Part shown: positions 35,901 through 48,277 of the stretch, piece by piece
Layout of the letters: each line of letters begins with the position of its first letter
How positions within the stretch are numbered: the stretch's first letter is position 1
Source: Polydactylus sextarius
Lineage: Eukaryota > Chordata > Actinopteri > Polynemidae
DNA: 64,000 nt
Reading direction: 5' to 3'
Assembly (NCBI GenBank): GCA_016801845.1
Contig: CM028919.1
Location: 7,828,001-7,892,000 of the forward strand
Notes under the pieces: generated by a model
Databases searched by the model: none
The model's input: only the letters and a program-made list of their open reading frames with translations
What the model was told of the DNA's origin: nothing
Translations under genes and position numbers: made by a program

Positions 35901-38900
35901 GTCGTCTCCTTAAAAAACATTTCACATTTCACATTTCACATTTCACATTTCACATTTCACATTTCACAAAACTTTCACATTTTTGGAAATTTGCTTGTGT
36001 GCTGCTTTGCCTTTCTCATACCAGTCTCAGGTCTTTACACCAGCACCTATAAAGCTGAATTAATTGAATGTGACATCTTGTTTGCTTAATCTACACACAA
36101 ACAGAAATGTAAAAATGATGATTTGTTTTATGGGGCAGTAACATGCAGGAGCTAATGTTATTTCTTTATTGACATTATTATTATTGACAGTTTTATACAA
36201 ACAATGTCCCCTTCTGCTTCCAGTCATTATGCTAAGCTAACCTGTATAAGAGTCTGTAACTCTTATATGTAATAGAAATGAGAATAATTTGAGTTTTGTC
36301 ATTTAAATCTCAGCAAGAAAGCATAGTAAACATAATAATTTTTGTTTTTTTAATTATTATTATTTTATTTTTTATTTTTTTCATGGTCGGGGACCTTGTG
36401 ATTATTTGTACTTGAGGTATCTACTTGGCCTTGAGAGGTTTCTGCTACTCTCCTCTTTTTTCTTTTTTTTTTGTTTATTTATTCATTTCATTTATCCATA
36501 TTCATTTTAAATATTTATTTTAAGTAATTGAAAATCTTGATTGAATTTTAGAGCTGATGTAGATAAAGTAAACTAACCGTGATGAGCAGCCTTTTTTATC
36601 CTCAGTTTAGATTACTGAGTGGAAAAATCCATTACTTATTTTACAACATGACCACAAGATAACCACCAAATAATTATTCTTTTGGGTTTTTGTATATACA
36701 ATTGTATAATTGTATACAAAAAGTCTGTAATCCCATTCCTCTATGAACTCACACAATAGCTCCCCGAACTGACTGGAGGAATAAGTACAACCCATTAGTT
36801 TCTTTTATGATTTTGTTTGAGTTGAAGTAAACTGGGCTGTAGTACAAAGGGTGACCAAGTTTCAAGAGTAAATTAATGTGCTGTTTAAGGAAGTATCAAA
36901 ACGTAAAGAGACAAGGAAGGAGCTGCTATTTTTAGTCAGGGATAAGGGATGGAATGCCTTCCCTTATTTGGCGAGGCTTCAACAAGGCCCTTGAGTAAGA
37001 ATAGAAGAGGAAATGTGTTTTTGATACAACAATTTCGATGGTTTCTGTGGACGTCAAACACGAGGGTGTGTCTCACGAAAAGCAAAAGCCTCTAAGAGCC
37101 CGTAATAAATACTCAATGATGATATTTGATCGTCAGATGAGCCTGTTGATGGGGCGTAGATGAGCTGAGCAAAAAAAAAAAAAAAAAAGTGAGGAATTAT
37201 TTTGAAACCTGACCAAGACACTGCTTGGATTGGTTTGTGTTACTGTCTAAACTGAACTCTGCTTTTAGGTTTTCAGATAAATCCCTGCCTGACAGAGACT
37301 GGGGCCCATCTGGCAGAGGTGAGACATTGTCCAGACATAGTCCAAATGGAGAACAAGAATGAAAATAAAACACTTGATATCAAAGTGTGATAGTAAAAAA
37401 GATTGGTCTCATTTTTAAAAAAAATCCTGTTCTTTCTTTTATATTATTTATTCTTTTGTTTTCTATTCCAGGAGGACGAAATACTAGAAGAGGACAGCCC
37501 AGAGCAAATGCAGACTCAAGAGGTATCCCACACTTCTTGTTAATATTATTTATTTATTAGTTCAGTGCCTTAAGGTAATCACACGGTGTACAGGTAAGCT
37601 AAGAAAACCTTTGTGAATAATATTCTGTGAAGTTTCAGTAAAACAGCAATCTAAGAGTATCACACTGTTATTATTTGATACAGGATATTATGTGGGACAT
37701 AATCCAAATCATTTATTAGCCAGGGTAAAGTGGTGGGAAATTAGCTTTGAAATGAGGAAGATAATGTTGGGTGGGGGGGGGGGGTGGATGGTGGTGGTGG
37801 GGGGTAGATAAGTGAAACTACATTGCTGTCATGTCGTAAAGAATTAATGACTATTTATGCAAAAATGTCGTTTAATCACGGCTTAAAGTTTCTGTATTCT
37901 CCTGTCGTAGGTCATGAGAAACGAGGAAAAGATAAGGGAGCTAAAAATGTGCTGGTGATGAGCAGTAAAGCAAAAGGCAAAGATCGTCTGACTGGGAGGG
38001 CCAGGAGGTCAGTGACTGTTCACCATGTATTAATTTTGTATCGTGCACGTAGAACACGTTTCACGTAAAAGTCGATTCAGCCGCTGGGATGTCTCTCATC
38101 ACAACATCATTTAACTATGAGGAGAAAACCTATTATGACTCATGAAACCTACAATGAAAACAGATGTGAATGCACATTGTTTTGCAGCTCCGTGCCCTCA
38201 TGGACAGATGATACGAATTCCCCTGAATGTCATGAGACTTGATTTAGACGCTGTAGCAGCTGACTAAATAACCCAGAAGGCCTCATTCACATCTCACTGC
38301 GTTCATGTTTTTTTTTATCCTCCAGCTTTTCCTGTTGTGAAACAAGCTACTGTTGCAGGGTGATGAGGAGGCTTTTAGGGTGTGCTGTTATACAGTCAAT
38401 TGCTCATAATTTCAAAAAAGCCACAGGACCACAGACCTGGATATAAGAGGCATTAAACCTCTCAATGTGAAAATGTAATGTGCCACGAGATTTTCTGTCT
38501 GTGACGGCAGAAGGTAGTGGTCAGATGAGGTCGTTAAAAAAAGCACTCAGGTGCATCCTGACATATTCTCATTATCAGGCTGTGCTTTTGTCACAGCTGG
38601 CAATAGTCTAGTGTAGTGAGAGTTAGCCCACAGGACACTGATATACAGCAGCTGAGACCGAAGACTTACAGCTTGCTGCTGCAAATCTTCTTTATCTATA
38701 ACCATTATCCATCTTTCACGTCCTTTATTTTGTTTCTCTGACACAACCACCTCAGCTGAGACATGACAATGGTGCCAGTATCATGTTATTCCTTTCTAAT
38801 TCATCATCATTGTAGTGGGTCAAAGTAAAACAACACTATTCCCACATGGTTGCTGAACAGTTTTTGATAAACGTATGTTCATTTTTCAGGTGGCAGGCAA

Positions 38901-40909
38901 ATGAAGATGGAGAGAACCCCCAGGTTAGTGGGTGTGAAAATATAGACTGTGCATTGGTTAATAAATGTTAGTAAAGAAGCATAAACCTGACACCTGATTT
39001 GTTTTGGAAAAGATCACATTCAGATTCTTTATGTTTCTGGGAATGTCAAGAATCACCTGTGTGAACAAGTGAGTCTACTATAGTATTGTTACAGCTTCAG
39101 TCCAGATACTTTCACAAAAGACATTATTTGGAGTCAATGATGATGCACCGGTTGAGAAAGTCTGAGCCATTACATTTTTTTAAATAAGAATTTGGACGTT
39201 AACTATATATATACTGAAAACAGATATAACAGACAACACATTATGAATGAAAAAATAGAAATGGAAATGTTAATACTGTAATTACAGATGAGAAGTGGGT
39301 GAGGACCTGAATAGTTTGGCATAAGTGTTTCAGTTGACTAACTTTATTTAGCATTTAAGACGTTTTAAAACAACACTGATATGCCGTTTGTGACAATAAA
39401 TCTAATCACTTCTGTTAGAGGATTTTACACATTTATACATTTTCTCAGATTGTCCTATATATTATAATTTTTGGGGGAGGAGGTAAATGATTATTGGAAA
39501 TTCTGTGCAAATTATTTAAACCCCCTTTAAAGCCTCATTTGCCCATTGGGGATCACATTGCAAACATGTGGCTACAGTTTCCATAGCCACATGTTTGCAG
39601 CTCTGGATGGACAAAAAACCTGTATAACCTGTGTTATTGTATTGTTACTAATTCATTTTTGGTGTGTGAAAAGGCAAGAGAAGCTTATTGTTAAAGAATT
39701 GATTCTAAAAATATTTTAAAAAAACATTGTGATTTATTCTTCATCTCATCTCTTAGACTTCTGATACAACATTAGAGGAATTCTTGGAGGAACTTGATGC
39801 CCTCACAGAAGACGTCGAAGAAGATCAGAAAGATCTGGAATCAATAACCAAGATGTCACCCAACCCTGATTTACTGAGTAACTCTAAGGAAGCGAGTGGA
39901 TCCGCAGAGGACACCTCCACTCAGGGGCGGGCAGAGGTTTCGCCCCCTCAGACTTCAGAGAAGAAAGTGCGTTTCTCAGAGGACCTCATCCAGGGAGCTC
40001 ATACAAGGCAACTCACAAGCTCTCAGGACTCTGCCAGCTCGGAGACAAGAAGTCAGAGCTCCTTGAAAGCCTCATCGCCCAAAAAGAAAAAAAGCGAAGG
40101 ACAAGGGGAAGGACAAGGTCTGCAGCAGCCTCTTGAAAGCTCCAAGCAAGATGATAGTAGTCCTCAGGATCAAGGAGGTGGTCCATCTGCTCCCCTTGTT
40201 GCCCAGCAGCAGGCTTCTGAAACTGAATGTATTAAAAATGACAGCAACCCTCCCACACCTCCCAACTCCCCCCCAGCTGAAAAGGCCTGTGCCTCTCTAC
40301 AGGAGGACTCTGTGCAGCCTGTAGAGCTCGCTAAGTGCAACATCAGCAGCACAAACACAGGTATGAAAGAGACTCAATGACCCTGACTTTCCTTACAGTA
40401 CATCTGGATGATATGTAACTAAGCTAATGTTGGTTTTCTCACATAGAAGAGATAATAGACTCCGGACTGTCTGTCCTGAGCCTGGAGTCAGGAGAAACAC
40501 ACCCAACAAACTCCACCAGCAGTGACAAGGTCAGTGTGAGAGACGAGAAAAGGGATGGGAGAATCAATAGATGTGTAAATGGACTGAGAGAGAGAAGTGC
40601 AAATGGAGTAGAGTTTAATGGATGAAGAAAGCCCACAATATCAATTTTTGTTTTGAGAATATGCATGTTTGCCACCTCTGAGGCCTGTTTCGAGGGCAGG
40701 ATAAATCTCAGGAGACGGTCTCTCTCTTCATCTCATCCAGCACTGAAATCAGCCTCATAATATATTTGAATTATTCACATCAAAAAGAAAAGTGATAAGC
40801 CTAAGATGAACAGATTAATTGGGATTTATAGAAAAGAAACTGTAGTTTTGATAAATTAATTTCTCTCTCTCTTTTTTTGCAGGCAAGAGAGCATGGGAAG
40901 ATTGTTTGA
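26431..40909 (+). CDS. ccdc9b: Coiled-coil domain-containing protein 9B-like
   Basis: 14 coding exons: 26431-26442, 29328-29435, 29551-29655, 29781-29912, 30847-30990, 33392-33454, 35389-35567, 37269-37318, 37472-37522, 37911-38007, 38890-38923, 39757-40360, 40447-40529, 40883-40909 (1689 nt, 562 residues). All are GT-AG with matching phases. Residues 12-60 form a charged helix, VELDKKIEALRRKNEALMKR, the hallmark of CCDC9 and CCDC9B. A second family block, EEYLRWKKEREQIDRERV then GQWRRAWDMDKTDNMF, is at about 209-249. The rest is low-complexity, acidic and Ser/Pro-rich, with KKVRFSED at 394-401. Human CCDC9 binds RNA and the exon-junction complex; CCDC9B is little studied. Gene order with inafm2 and plcb2 matches human 15q15, which decides 9B over 9. 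The four-codon first exon rests on its ATG, donor and phase only. Confidence 0.88.
32714..32810 (+). repeat. Purine-rich tract in ccdc9b intron 5
   Basis: The plus strand is almost only G and A over this stretch (AGGAAGG, GAGAGAGAG, GAAGAAAAAG). It has strong strand asymmetry and could form triplex DNA. Confidence 0.7.
32916..32968. repeat. (CA)n microsatellite in ccdc9b intron 5
   Basis: About 26 uninterrupted CA units, seen directly. Open reading frames crossing it are artefacts of the repeat. Confidence 0.97.
35918..35968. repeat. Seven-base tandem repeat (CATTTCA)n in ccdc9b intron 7
   Basis: About seven perfect head-to-tail copies of a 7 nt unit, followed by a degenerate copy. Confidence 0.93.
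35980..36250. repeat. Degenerate interspersed repeat of teleost type
   Basis: The segment contains CACCAGCACCTATAAAGC, CTTGTTTGCTTAATCTACAC and CCAGTCATTATGCTAAGC in the order and spacing of a repeat that is very common in percomorph introns and UTRs. The family name cannot be assigned without a repeat library. Confidence 0.55.
37769..37804 (+). repeat. G-rich run in ccdc9b intron 9
   Basis: A run of about 13 G is followed by GGATGGTGGTGGTGG and six more G. It satisfies the four-run pattern of a G-quadruplex on the plus strand. Confidence 0.7.
39559..39599. repeat. Perfect 16 bp inverted repeat, 9 nt loop, in ccdc9b intron 11
   Basis: TGCAAACATGTGGCTA at 39559-39574 is followed by its exact reverse complement at 39584-39599. 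The stem does not extend past these ends. Confidence 0.85.
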
Positions 40910-41630
40910 TTGACATTTTGGGGATGTAAATACTGAAACCAAAACACAATGACGCAGAGAATTGCCTGTTTTTCTATTTGGATGCATCATTTTTCTCTGG
41001 TATTCTCTTTTGAGATACCAACTTTTGCGGCTTTCACATAAAACCATGGCTTCATTTTGCTGTGGCGTATCCCACTTGTCAAAGTTTTCAAAACATCTAA
41101 AAAAAAAATTGGCATAGGAATGGTAAACCTTTTCCCTGCTCAAATATTTTTTACATCCAAGCACTTTATTGAAGTATTGAAGTACGTGTACTGACACATT
41201 ACACAGTATGTTAGTATGCTGCTTGAGTGCAATATCACTGAATGTTTACATTTGTATGAAAATTTCAAGGTACATATCGGGAGGCTAGCTAATCGCTTTA
41301 ACTTAGGTAGCCCTTCACAATAAAGTTCAGCCACAGTTATATTATCTAGTGCCTGTCTCTGCCTTAGAGGTATTTTCAATAATGGAATAAAGTCTGTATT
41401 AGACAATGACACAGTAGTGACAGACCATCACTAGACTAGAGTCTATTTCTTCATTGAAAACACTGACGAACAAATATTATTTAACTGCTTCCTGCATTAG
41501 TCATTGGCTGTGAATTAGAGATCAATGTTATTAAAGGGCACATTTGAGACTTGCTGTTTGTGTTATTGGCCACTGACCAAGACACTGTTACGTTTTCCAA
41601 AATACTACTACTGATAAATTAAGAAAATTC

Positions 41631-41781
41631 TTAAAGGGACACTCCACTAATGTCACTCCTCGGCAGTGGTAGTACCGGTGAAAAAAAACTTGAAAAATTG
41701 CACTATGGGAATTGATATCTCGGTCTCTGCAGCACAGATTTAAACCGTTCTGTGTCTCTATAGTCTGGAGTATCACTTTAA
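41631..41781. mobile_element. Miniature inverted-repeat element, TTAA-flanked
   Basis: About 151 bp bounded by TTAA on both sides. The left end reads AGGGACACTCCA and the right end, on the other strand, reads AGTGATACTCCA: imperfect terminal inverted repeats with 10 of 12 matches. TTAA targets with such ends fit a piggyBac-type MITE. It is too short to code. Confidence 0.65.
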
Positions 41782-43376
41782 CATTAATGGTCAGCTAATC
41801 ACAAAAACATTTACTATACTCACAATTACTGGCTTAAACATATTTGGCATCTTCCAAAGTGGTCAATAGCACTTAAATAGCAATAGCAGGTTAAATCTCC
41901 AACTTGTCCTTTAACACGTCACTAAAGTCAGCACAGTTTTACAGCTGAATCCCAAGATATCTGGTCTTCCTCTGATGTTTTTAATTCATGCGATATTTTA
42001 AAATGTCAATTTTTTTCATTTATGCATTTATTTATTTTTTTTACAGAGGTAAAAACGATCTGCAAACACATATAAGTGAAGGTTAAGAATCTAAAACTTA
42101 TTTGGGACCTAAAAAAATGCTACTTTAATAGTTTGCTTATGTTGTTTTTAAGCAACACGTGTTAACACGGTGTGGGAGGGTGGAACCGTCCCCAACCTTT
42201 TTCTCTGTTGAGACTTTTTTTTTTTCTCTGAGATCATCAACCAGATCCATGAGGATTCAGCCCTCAGCATTCAGTCAAAACACTGGGATTCAGCTGTAAT
42301 TCCCTTTTGACATTGTTTTGTCATTTGTTCTCTTTTGTAATAATGAAAGACAACTAATATATTTTTTTTTCTAAAAATCAAGAACTCATTAAGAACTTAG
42401 TCTGTCGTGCCTTGCATATTGGCTTCTTCAAAATACTGAAGGTGTACCATTATTTCATGGTTTGTATCATAACATACTGTAGTGTTAAATGTACTGTACT
42501 AACAGTGCAGCATCAGTATTGATTTTATTTATTTGCCTCGCCGTTGGACAGCAGAATGTTACCTAGAAGGATTTTTGCAAATCGACAGCTGTGTATGTGC
42601 ATCATAGTAGCTGTTTATTTCCTCTGTGACATGTATGGTTTGTTTTTATTTATTGCCAATCTAATGTTGTATTTTTGGTAACGGTGACAACTATAATAAG
42701 AAGCCTTACTAGAACTCTGTCCTCGATGAAGTTTTTGGCTTTCGTCAATGCCACAGTATAGTAAACAGTTATGTAACTTTAAGTAGGGAACATAGTGGAT
42801 ATGCTCTGAGCTGCAGGGTCCTGTCAGCCTCAACTGTAGTTACATAAAATGCACATAATCAGGAATCTAGTTGAAGCACACTGGGGAAAATAAAGACATG
42901 AGTTATAATGTTTAAGGCTAGTTCAACCGTTAGGATAATGTGCTGTTTTTGAATCGGGGCCTTATTCTGTATTATATATGGAATTTGAATGAGTGGTAAA
43001 AAAGTAGGTCATACAGATTATCTCTGAAATTTGTAAAGATTCCCTGTGGGATTTGATTTAGTGAAATGAGATTGAGGACCTACTACTATGGAGCAGTGTG
43101 TCCTCGTTTAGCACTTGTTCATTTTAGTTTCCAGACGTCTGTACTGTCGCCTCGTTTGAGATGACAAATTTAAGAGGTGGATGCGATTTGTCTTGCTCCA
43201 CCTGGATGTCCACTGCTGTCCTCTGTCATCACACATGCTCTCATGTAAGGAAGGAATAAATGTATGCGTGCCTGTGTATGAATGTGTGTGATCCCGTGAG
43301 CTTTCATGCTAACTTAAATCTGTGTGCAACATAGCATCACTTACTGTAGAACAATTTGGACGCATACAGAACATCA

Positions 43377-43382
43377 ATAAAG
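43377..43382 (+). terminator. ccdc9b: Poly(A) signal of ccdc9b
   Basis: AATAAA followed by GTG and a T-rich downstream element; an alternative AATAAA lies at 43255-43260. Confidence 0.55.
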
Positions 43383-43400
43383 TGTTTTTTTTTCTGTAAT

Positions 43401-46400
43401 TCATGACTAGTATTATTTTTGTTGCACTGTCACCGTCTCTTAATCCCTCTCTTCCCCGTCCTGCCACCGGCGATAACATCATAGATGTTAATGAATCAAT
43501 TCTCTGGGGACTTTTTAAGTATTCAGAACAAAAAAAAAAAAATAAATAAAAAAATCAGGCCTCCGAGTCTCAGAGAGAAGAAGGGCAGAAATGTAAAGCA
43601 TACTGCAGCATCACCAGTCCACAAAGTTTGACCTTGGTCCACTGAGTCTGTCTCCACGATGGATTTGATTAATTTCAGATGAGCTCTCTGCAGAGGTGTT
43701 ACATTGGAAACAGCTCTCTCTCAGCACTGCAGGTGGGACCTCCCATAGGTGCTACTATTTTAATTATCTCCTCCCAAGGCTGTCTCCATAACACCCTTCT
43801 GCTACTGAGCCTCTCAGGCTTGTGACCTGCCGTACAATTTGCACAGATGCCTCAGTCCCCTCGAAAATGAGCTAAAATCTTCTTCATTCGTCTGTTAAGA
43901 AAACAGTTTCTGCCCATAACAACGCTGCTTCCCTTTGGTGCTCAAGTAGCAAATAGTTTAAAGTGTGTGACACAATAGCACGCTATAGTGGGGGTGTTCA
44001 TATCATTATGGAAATAGGTCCTGTAGGCTGTTAGAGGACTGAAGTGCAGTGTAGGATGATGTCAGCTGCACAGTGCAGTGAAGCAAAGCCTCAGAAGCTA
44101 ACCTTCTGAGGACAAATAAAAAAAGAATTGAAGTTTTAGTCAGAGCAGTTTTTAAGCATGGTGGTAGTGAGTTGAGCTATTTTTGTTATGGTGCAGTGAT
44201 TGGGCTTGGAGACTATTTTTTTTATGACAACAGTTTTGTGTGCTCCAGCCTGTTAGCCTAGCTTAGCATAAAGACAAGTATTTCCCAAGATGTGGACCTC
44301 TACACTCTGCACATGATGATGTTGACATGGTGAGATAACAGTCAAAAGCAGCTCTGGAGGTGGTTCATTACAAACTGATGGATGTAGGTTAAATGGAATC
44401 AAGGTCTGGCCCCGGCCTCAGGACCCTGACAGAACCTCACACAGACAGGTTTACAGTCCCCACTGAGCGTGTGCGTCACACCCCCTCCAGACCTGTCAAG
44501 GTTCAGGATGTAACAACCACGCCTCAGCAGCTGCAACAATCAAGGTAAATGTGACAACCCCTACTCCCCACCACCTCTGCCCTTGGCCAGGAGACAGGAT
44601 TCTGGGCTGACATGTAATCGTGTCCAAGTAATGTCTTAACCACATTGATCTAGAATCAGCCTTTTCTGTTATTACCTGTGTGACCTAATGGAAATTAATG
44701 TTCTTTTAAAGACTTTGTGGCAGTTACATAGCTCAGGACATGACCATTTTTAAAAAATATATTCCATTTTGCGGGACTTTCTTGACCTTTTGACCTTGAC
44801 AGGCTAAACATATCATTCATGTTCTACATAATGTGATCTTCATGTTCTAAGTAATAACTTCCAACATTCATACTTCTCAGACATGTCTCTATGATTATTT
44901 CTACATTTTGATGATCTGTCATAGAAACACAGTCAGTAGTTTCTCAACCTGTCACCTGAACATGTGTTTGTGACAGTGATTGGAAAATGACTGGGTTGGG
45001 TATTTTTCAAACGGTCTGAGTCAACATTAATATTAAACTCCAGCGACAACACATTTCCCATATGTACACAGCTTCACTTTTTATAACACACGTCTCCTCA
45101 CTTTTGCCCTTTTATTAATAGAAAATGCCTTTGTTTACTGCTGCCATATTGTTCCGCTGCGCTGCAAGACAACGTGTTAATATTTCATCACTTTAGTGAT
45201 GGTGTCTCGCTCAAACAATGTTATATTGATAGGACTTTATTCTTTACAGTTTTGTTGGAAAGATCTCAAAAGATATGTTATCTTATCTTATGTTATCTTT
45301 TTCTTGACAAATCTAACATTTAAGTGACCTGTACGGCTGCAAATGCCACCATATTAAAACAAATGTAGCATGAAAAGGTCAGTGTAAGTGGTTATGACAA
45401 CTATTTTATATATTTTCAGTGATTTGATTAATGTCATATATTTTTTCGTATTTCCTAAAACGTATCCTAAACCTATCTTGCCAACAAAATAAATAAATAA
45501 AAAAAAATTACATTAATCTGATACTGAACTGTAAAATTTCAAATAAAGTGATCATCTTCCTGGGTGACAGGGTTCAAGAGTCAAAGGGTCACATGCCTTG
45601 TTCTGGATGCAATGCAGCTTCCAGCAATAACTGTCAGTGCTGATGAAGTCTTTCATCAATAGGTCGGTCATTTCTTGTACCATATATCACAAGACACCAT
45701 AAGAGGTACTGGAAATGCGTCTATGAATGTTGTCTCCACGGAGAGGCCGGCTACTGCAGCATTGACAGGCCTGTCACTGTGGTGTGTGTACTCTTGATTA
45801 CATTTTTTCTGGTACACACACATGGGAGATGCTTACGTCTCATGCTGTCTTCCCTGATGAATGGACTTCCTGTTTAGCTCACCAGACACATACCTTGGCT
45901 TTGGTTCTAAAAATCTGTCACAACAGTGCATGTCATCACTATTTACTTCACAGTGCAACATTAACCGAAGCTGCTCTGCAGAAATCAAGAGCTTTTATTT
46001 TTCATTGTGATGGTGAATTATGCTCGTCACTTGCCAGCACGGACACACAATCCTTTCAGCGAAGCAGATCTGCTCAGAGAGAGCTGGATCAAAATAGCAC
46101 CAAGCGGTATTGTGTAATGTGTTCTCTGTATTGTACAGAGCATCAACAGTGCTCTCAGATCGATACACCTCCCTCTCATGCTGCTTAGGAGCGCATGAGG
46201 TGGTTGGTCTTATTTCCACTTCATAGTTCACCACATGTGACTGTATGAAGTGATTTCAGTGAGAGCTGTGGCGAGTGAACTAAAGCAGAGTGGGAGATTA
46301 ATGCTTCTTTTTCAGTGAGGAGGGGACAATCCCCTCTAATCACATACTGGACTGTTCACTCCCATAATTAAAGGGCCTCTACCAAAATCTGATTATATGA

Positions 46401-46718
46401 CCAGATCACAAAACTGTCTGTTCTTTGTTCTCACACTGTTATTATTCCTGTTGAACCTGCTTCTTCCTACCAGTGGGGTTTGCCCATTATTGTGAGCAGT
46501 TGTTCATTTTAAAACCATCTGACGTTTCATTTTTTTAAACAAAATGTTAGGCATTAGGAAAGAAACCTAACATTTATTTTAATATATAGTGCCCATTCTT
46601 GTCCTGAATAAATACAATATCATCAACATACAGAGTAATGTCAGTGATTAATTCATGATTTACATAGATCTGCTATAGAGATATATAAAACCATAGAAAT
46701 GATCTTTTTCTAAGGATG
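43401..46718. other. Intergenic stretch between convergent ccdc9b and inafm2
   Basis: No supported exon, RNA gene or intact mobile element seen. A fragment near 44255-44279 (GTTAGCCTAGCTTAGCATAAAGACA) is the core of a common fish interspersed repeat. The rest is AT-rich and without clear structure. Confidence 0.5.
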
Positions 46719-47563
46719 TTTATTTGTACTTTGAGATATAGTTATACCTATTATACATACTGTACCTTTAATAAAAATCATCTAATTACACTATTCATCA
46801 AGGCCAAAAAGATGTACGCCTGCCCTATATGTACATAACCAAATACACAATACATTTACATGGTTATATGCACATACCTGAGCATAACTCAATAATGCAG
46901 TTCTTCTACTCGGAATCCAGGTTTGATCCACGAAATGAAAAAGTACAGCCTATATATTACAACGCAATAATGCAGTATTGATTTAGACCAGTCGGTGGCA
47001 AATGGCAGTGATGTTAAGCGTCGGATGCCGGTGAGACACATGTATGTCCTACAAAAACCAAAAGCATCTCTAGGGGCTTTGTTCTATAAATTTAACAAAA
47101 TATCTATGTCAGTCTGGTCCACACGCACAGGCAAGTTAGTGGCCTCAGAAGCTGTCTGAGGTTAAGTAGACACACACTGAGTTTAAGGCATACACATGGC
47201 CTAAAAAGAAACAGGACAAATAAAAGGAAAAAAAAACGCATAGTGTAGTGGTTGGGGGGGGGTAGAGGGTGAAGAGGGGTGGGGGTGGGAGTCATAGAAG
47301 AGACGAAGTCTCCTCTTCTCAGTCTTTAGAGCAAGATGACAGATTATGTGCAGTCCAGCATCCACAGGAGGATCTGAAAACATGAGTTTAGAGAAGAAGA
47401 CCTTTGTGTAATCCGACCTGCGGCACTGAGTCTGTAAAACACTCCTTGTTGGGGTCATTATATGTGTGTGTGTGTGGGGAAGGGGGACGACACAGGGGTG
47501 GGGGACATAGACAGACAGACATGGGGTGGGGGTGGGGTGGTGATAGTGGGAATTAGGGCCCGG

Positions 47564-48277
47564 TCAGTTTCCTCTCAGCTCAGCGCGGCTCGTTGGAGGA
47601 ACAGTGACAGAATCTGCAGTCTCCCGCTTGCGGTCGCGTTTGTCAGTCGCCCCTTCGCCCTGACTGTCCGCCTCCTCCTCCTCTTCCTTCCCTTTTCCAG
47701 ACTCCCTGGTGCTTGACGGGAGGTAGTGGCTCACTCGAGACGAACGCGTCTCTCTGCCCAAAGTGCCCGATCTCTCTCCCGCGTTTGTGTGAACATGGGT
47801 TGTTGATGCTGATGAAGAGGATGAGGGTGATGATGATGATGCGTACAGTCCTTCCTCCTGTTGCGAGTGCGCAATTTCTGCTCCGGCACCGCGCGGAGAA
47901 ACGGCTGTGTCCCACGGAAACGCCGGACCGTGCGGGGTTGTGCCCTGCCTGGTCTGGTTGACAGAAGACTGTGTAGAGTTCCACTCTGTGACATTGCTGC
48001 TTATGGAAATATTTGTTGAGATGTTTGCGGAGGGGGTGACCTCCCCCTGCACCCCCGGCTTCCCCACATGAGAGGATGCACTTGTTGGTTTCCAGATCAG
48101 GCTGTAGTAAATTGCCAGGATAATGGCTGCTAAGGACACGGACAATACATATGCAAAAACAGTGGCTAGTCTCACCCACTTCTTGTTAGTCTTAGCAGCC
48201 ATCTTAGCCTTTTTGTCCCCCGTATAAGTGGCAGGTTTGCCCCTCTCCATATTGGGCATGAAGTCCCGCTCTCTCAT
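47564..48277 (-). CDS. inafm2: Putative transmembrane protein INAFM2 (InaF-motif)
   Basis: Single-exon coding region, 237 residues plus TGA. Residues 1-63 (MRERDFMP, ERGKPATYTGDKKAKMAAKT, NKKWVRLATVFAYVLSVS) closely match human INAFM2, which fixes the start at 48277 although the frame is open to an ATG at 48310. One membrane helix spans about residues 34-62 and is preceded by Lys/Arg, so the short N-terminus should be cytoplasmic. The InaF motif is named for Drosophila INAF, which is needed for TRP channel function; the role of vertebrate INAFM proteins is not known. After the helix come five N-x-S/T sequons within about 30 residues, then a Ser-rich and finally acidic/basic low-complexity tail longer than in human. 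AATAAA on the minus strand at 46724-46719 is a possible end of the mRNA. The gene is divergent from plcb2 and convergent with ccdc9b, as in the human cluster. Confidence 0.92.
   Translation of the reverse strand: MRERDFMPNMERGKPATYTGDKKAKMAAKTNKKWVRLATVFAYVLSVSLAAIILAIYYSLIWKPTSASSHVGKPGVQGEVTPSANISTNISISSNVTEWNSTQSSVNQTRQGTTPHGPAFPWDTAVSPRGAGAEIAHSQQEEGLYASSSSPSSSSSASTTHVHTNAGERSGTLGRETRSSRVSHYLPSSTRESGKGKEEEEEADSQGEGATDKRDRKRETADSVTVPPTSRAELRGN

Larger units (their letters stand above)
40910..43400 (+). other. ccdc9b: ccdc9b 3' UTR
   Basis: From the TGA at 40907-40909 no further coding exon is seen before the AATAAA signals at 43255-43260 and 43377-43382. An unspliced 3' UTR of about 2.5 kb is therefore likely. 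It carries a small inverted-repeat element (41631-41781). Confidence 0.6.
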
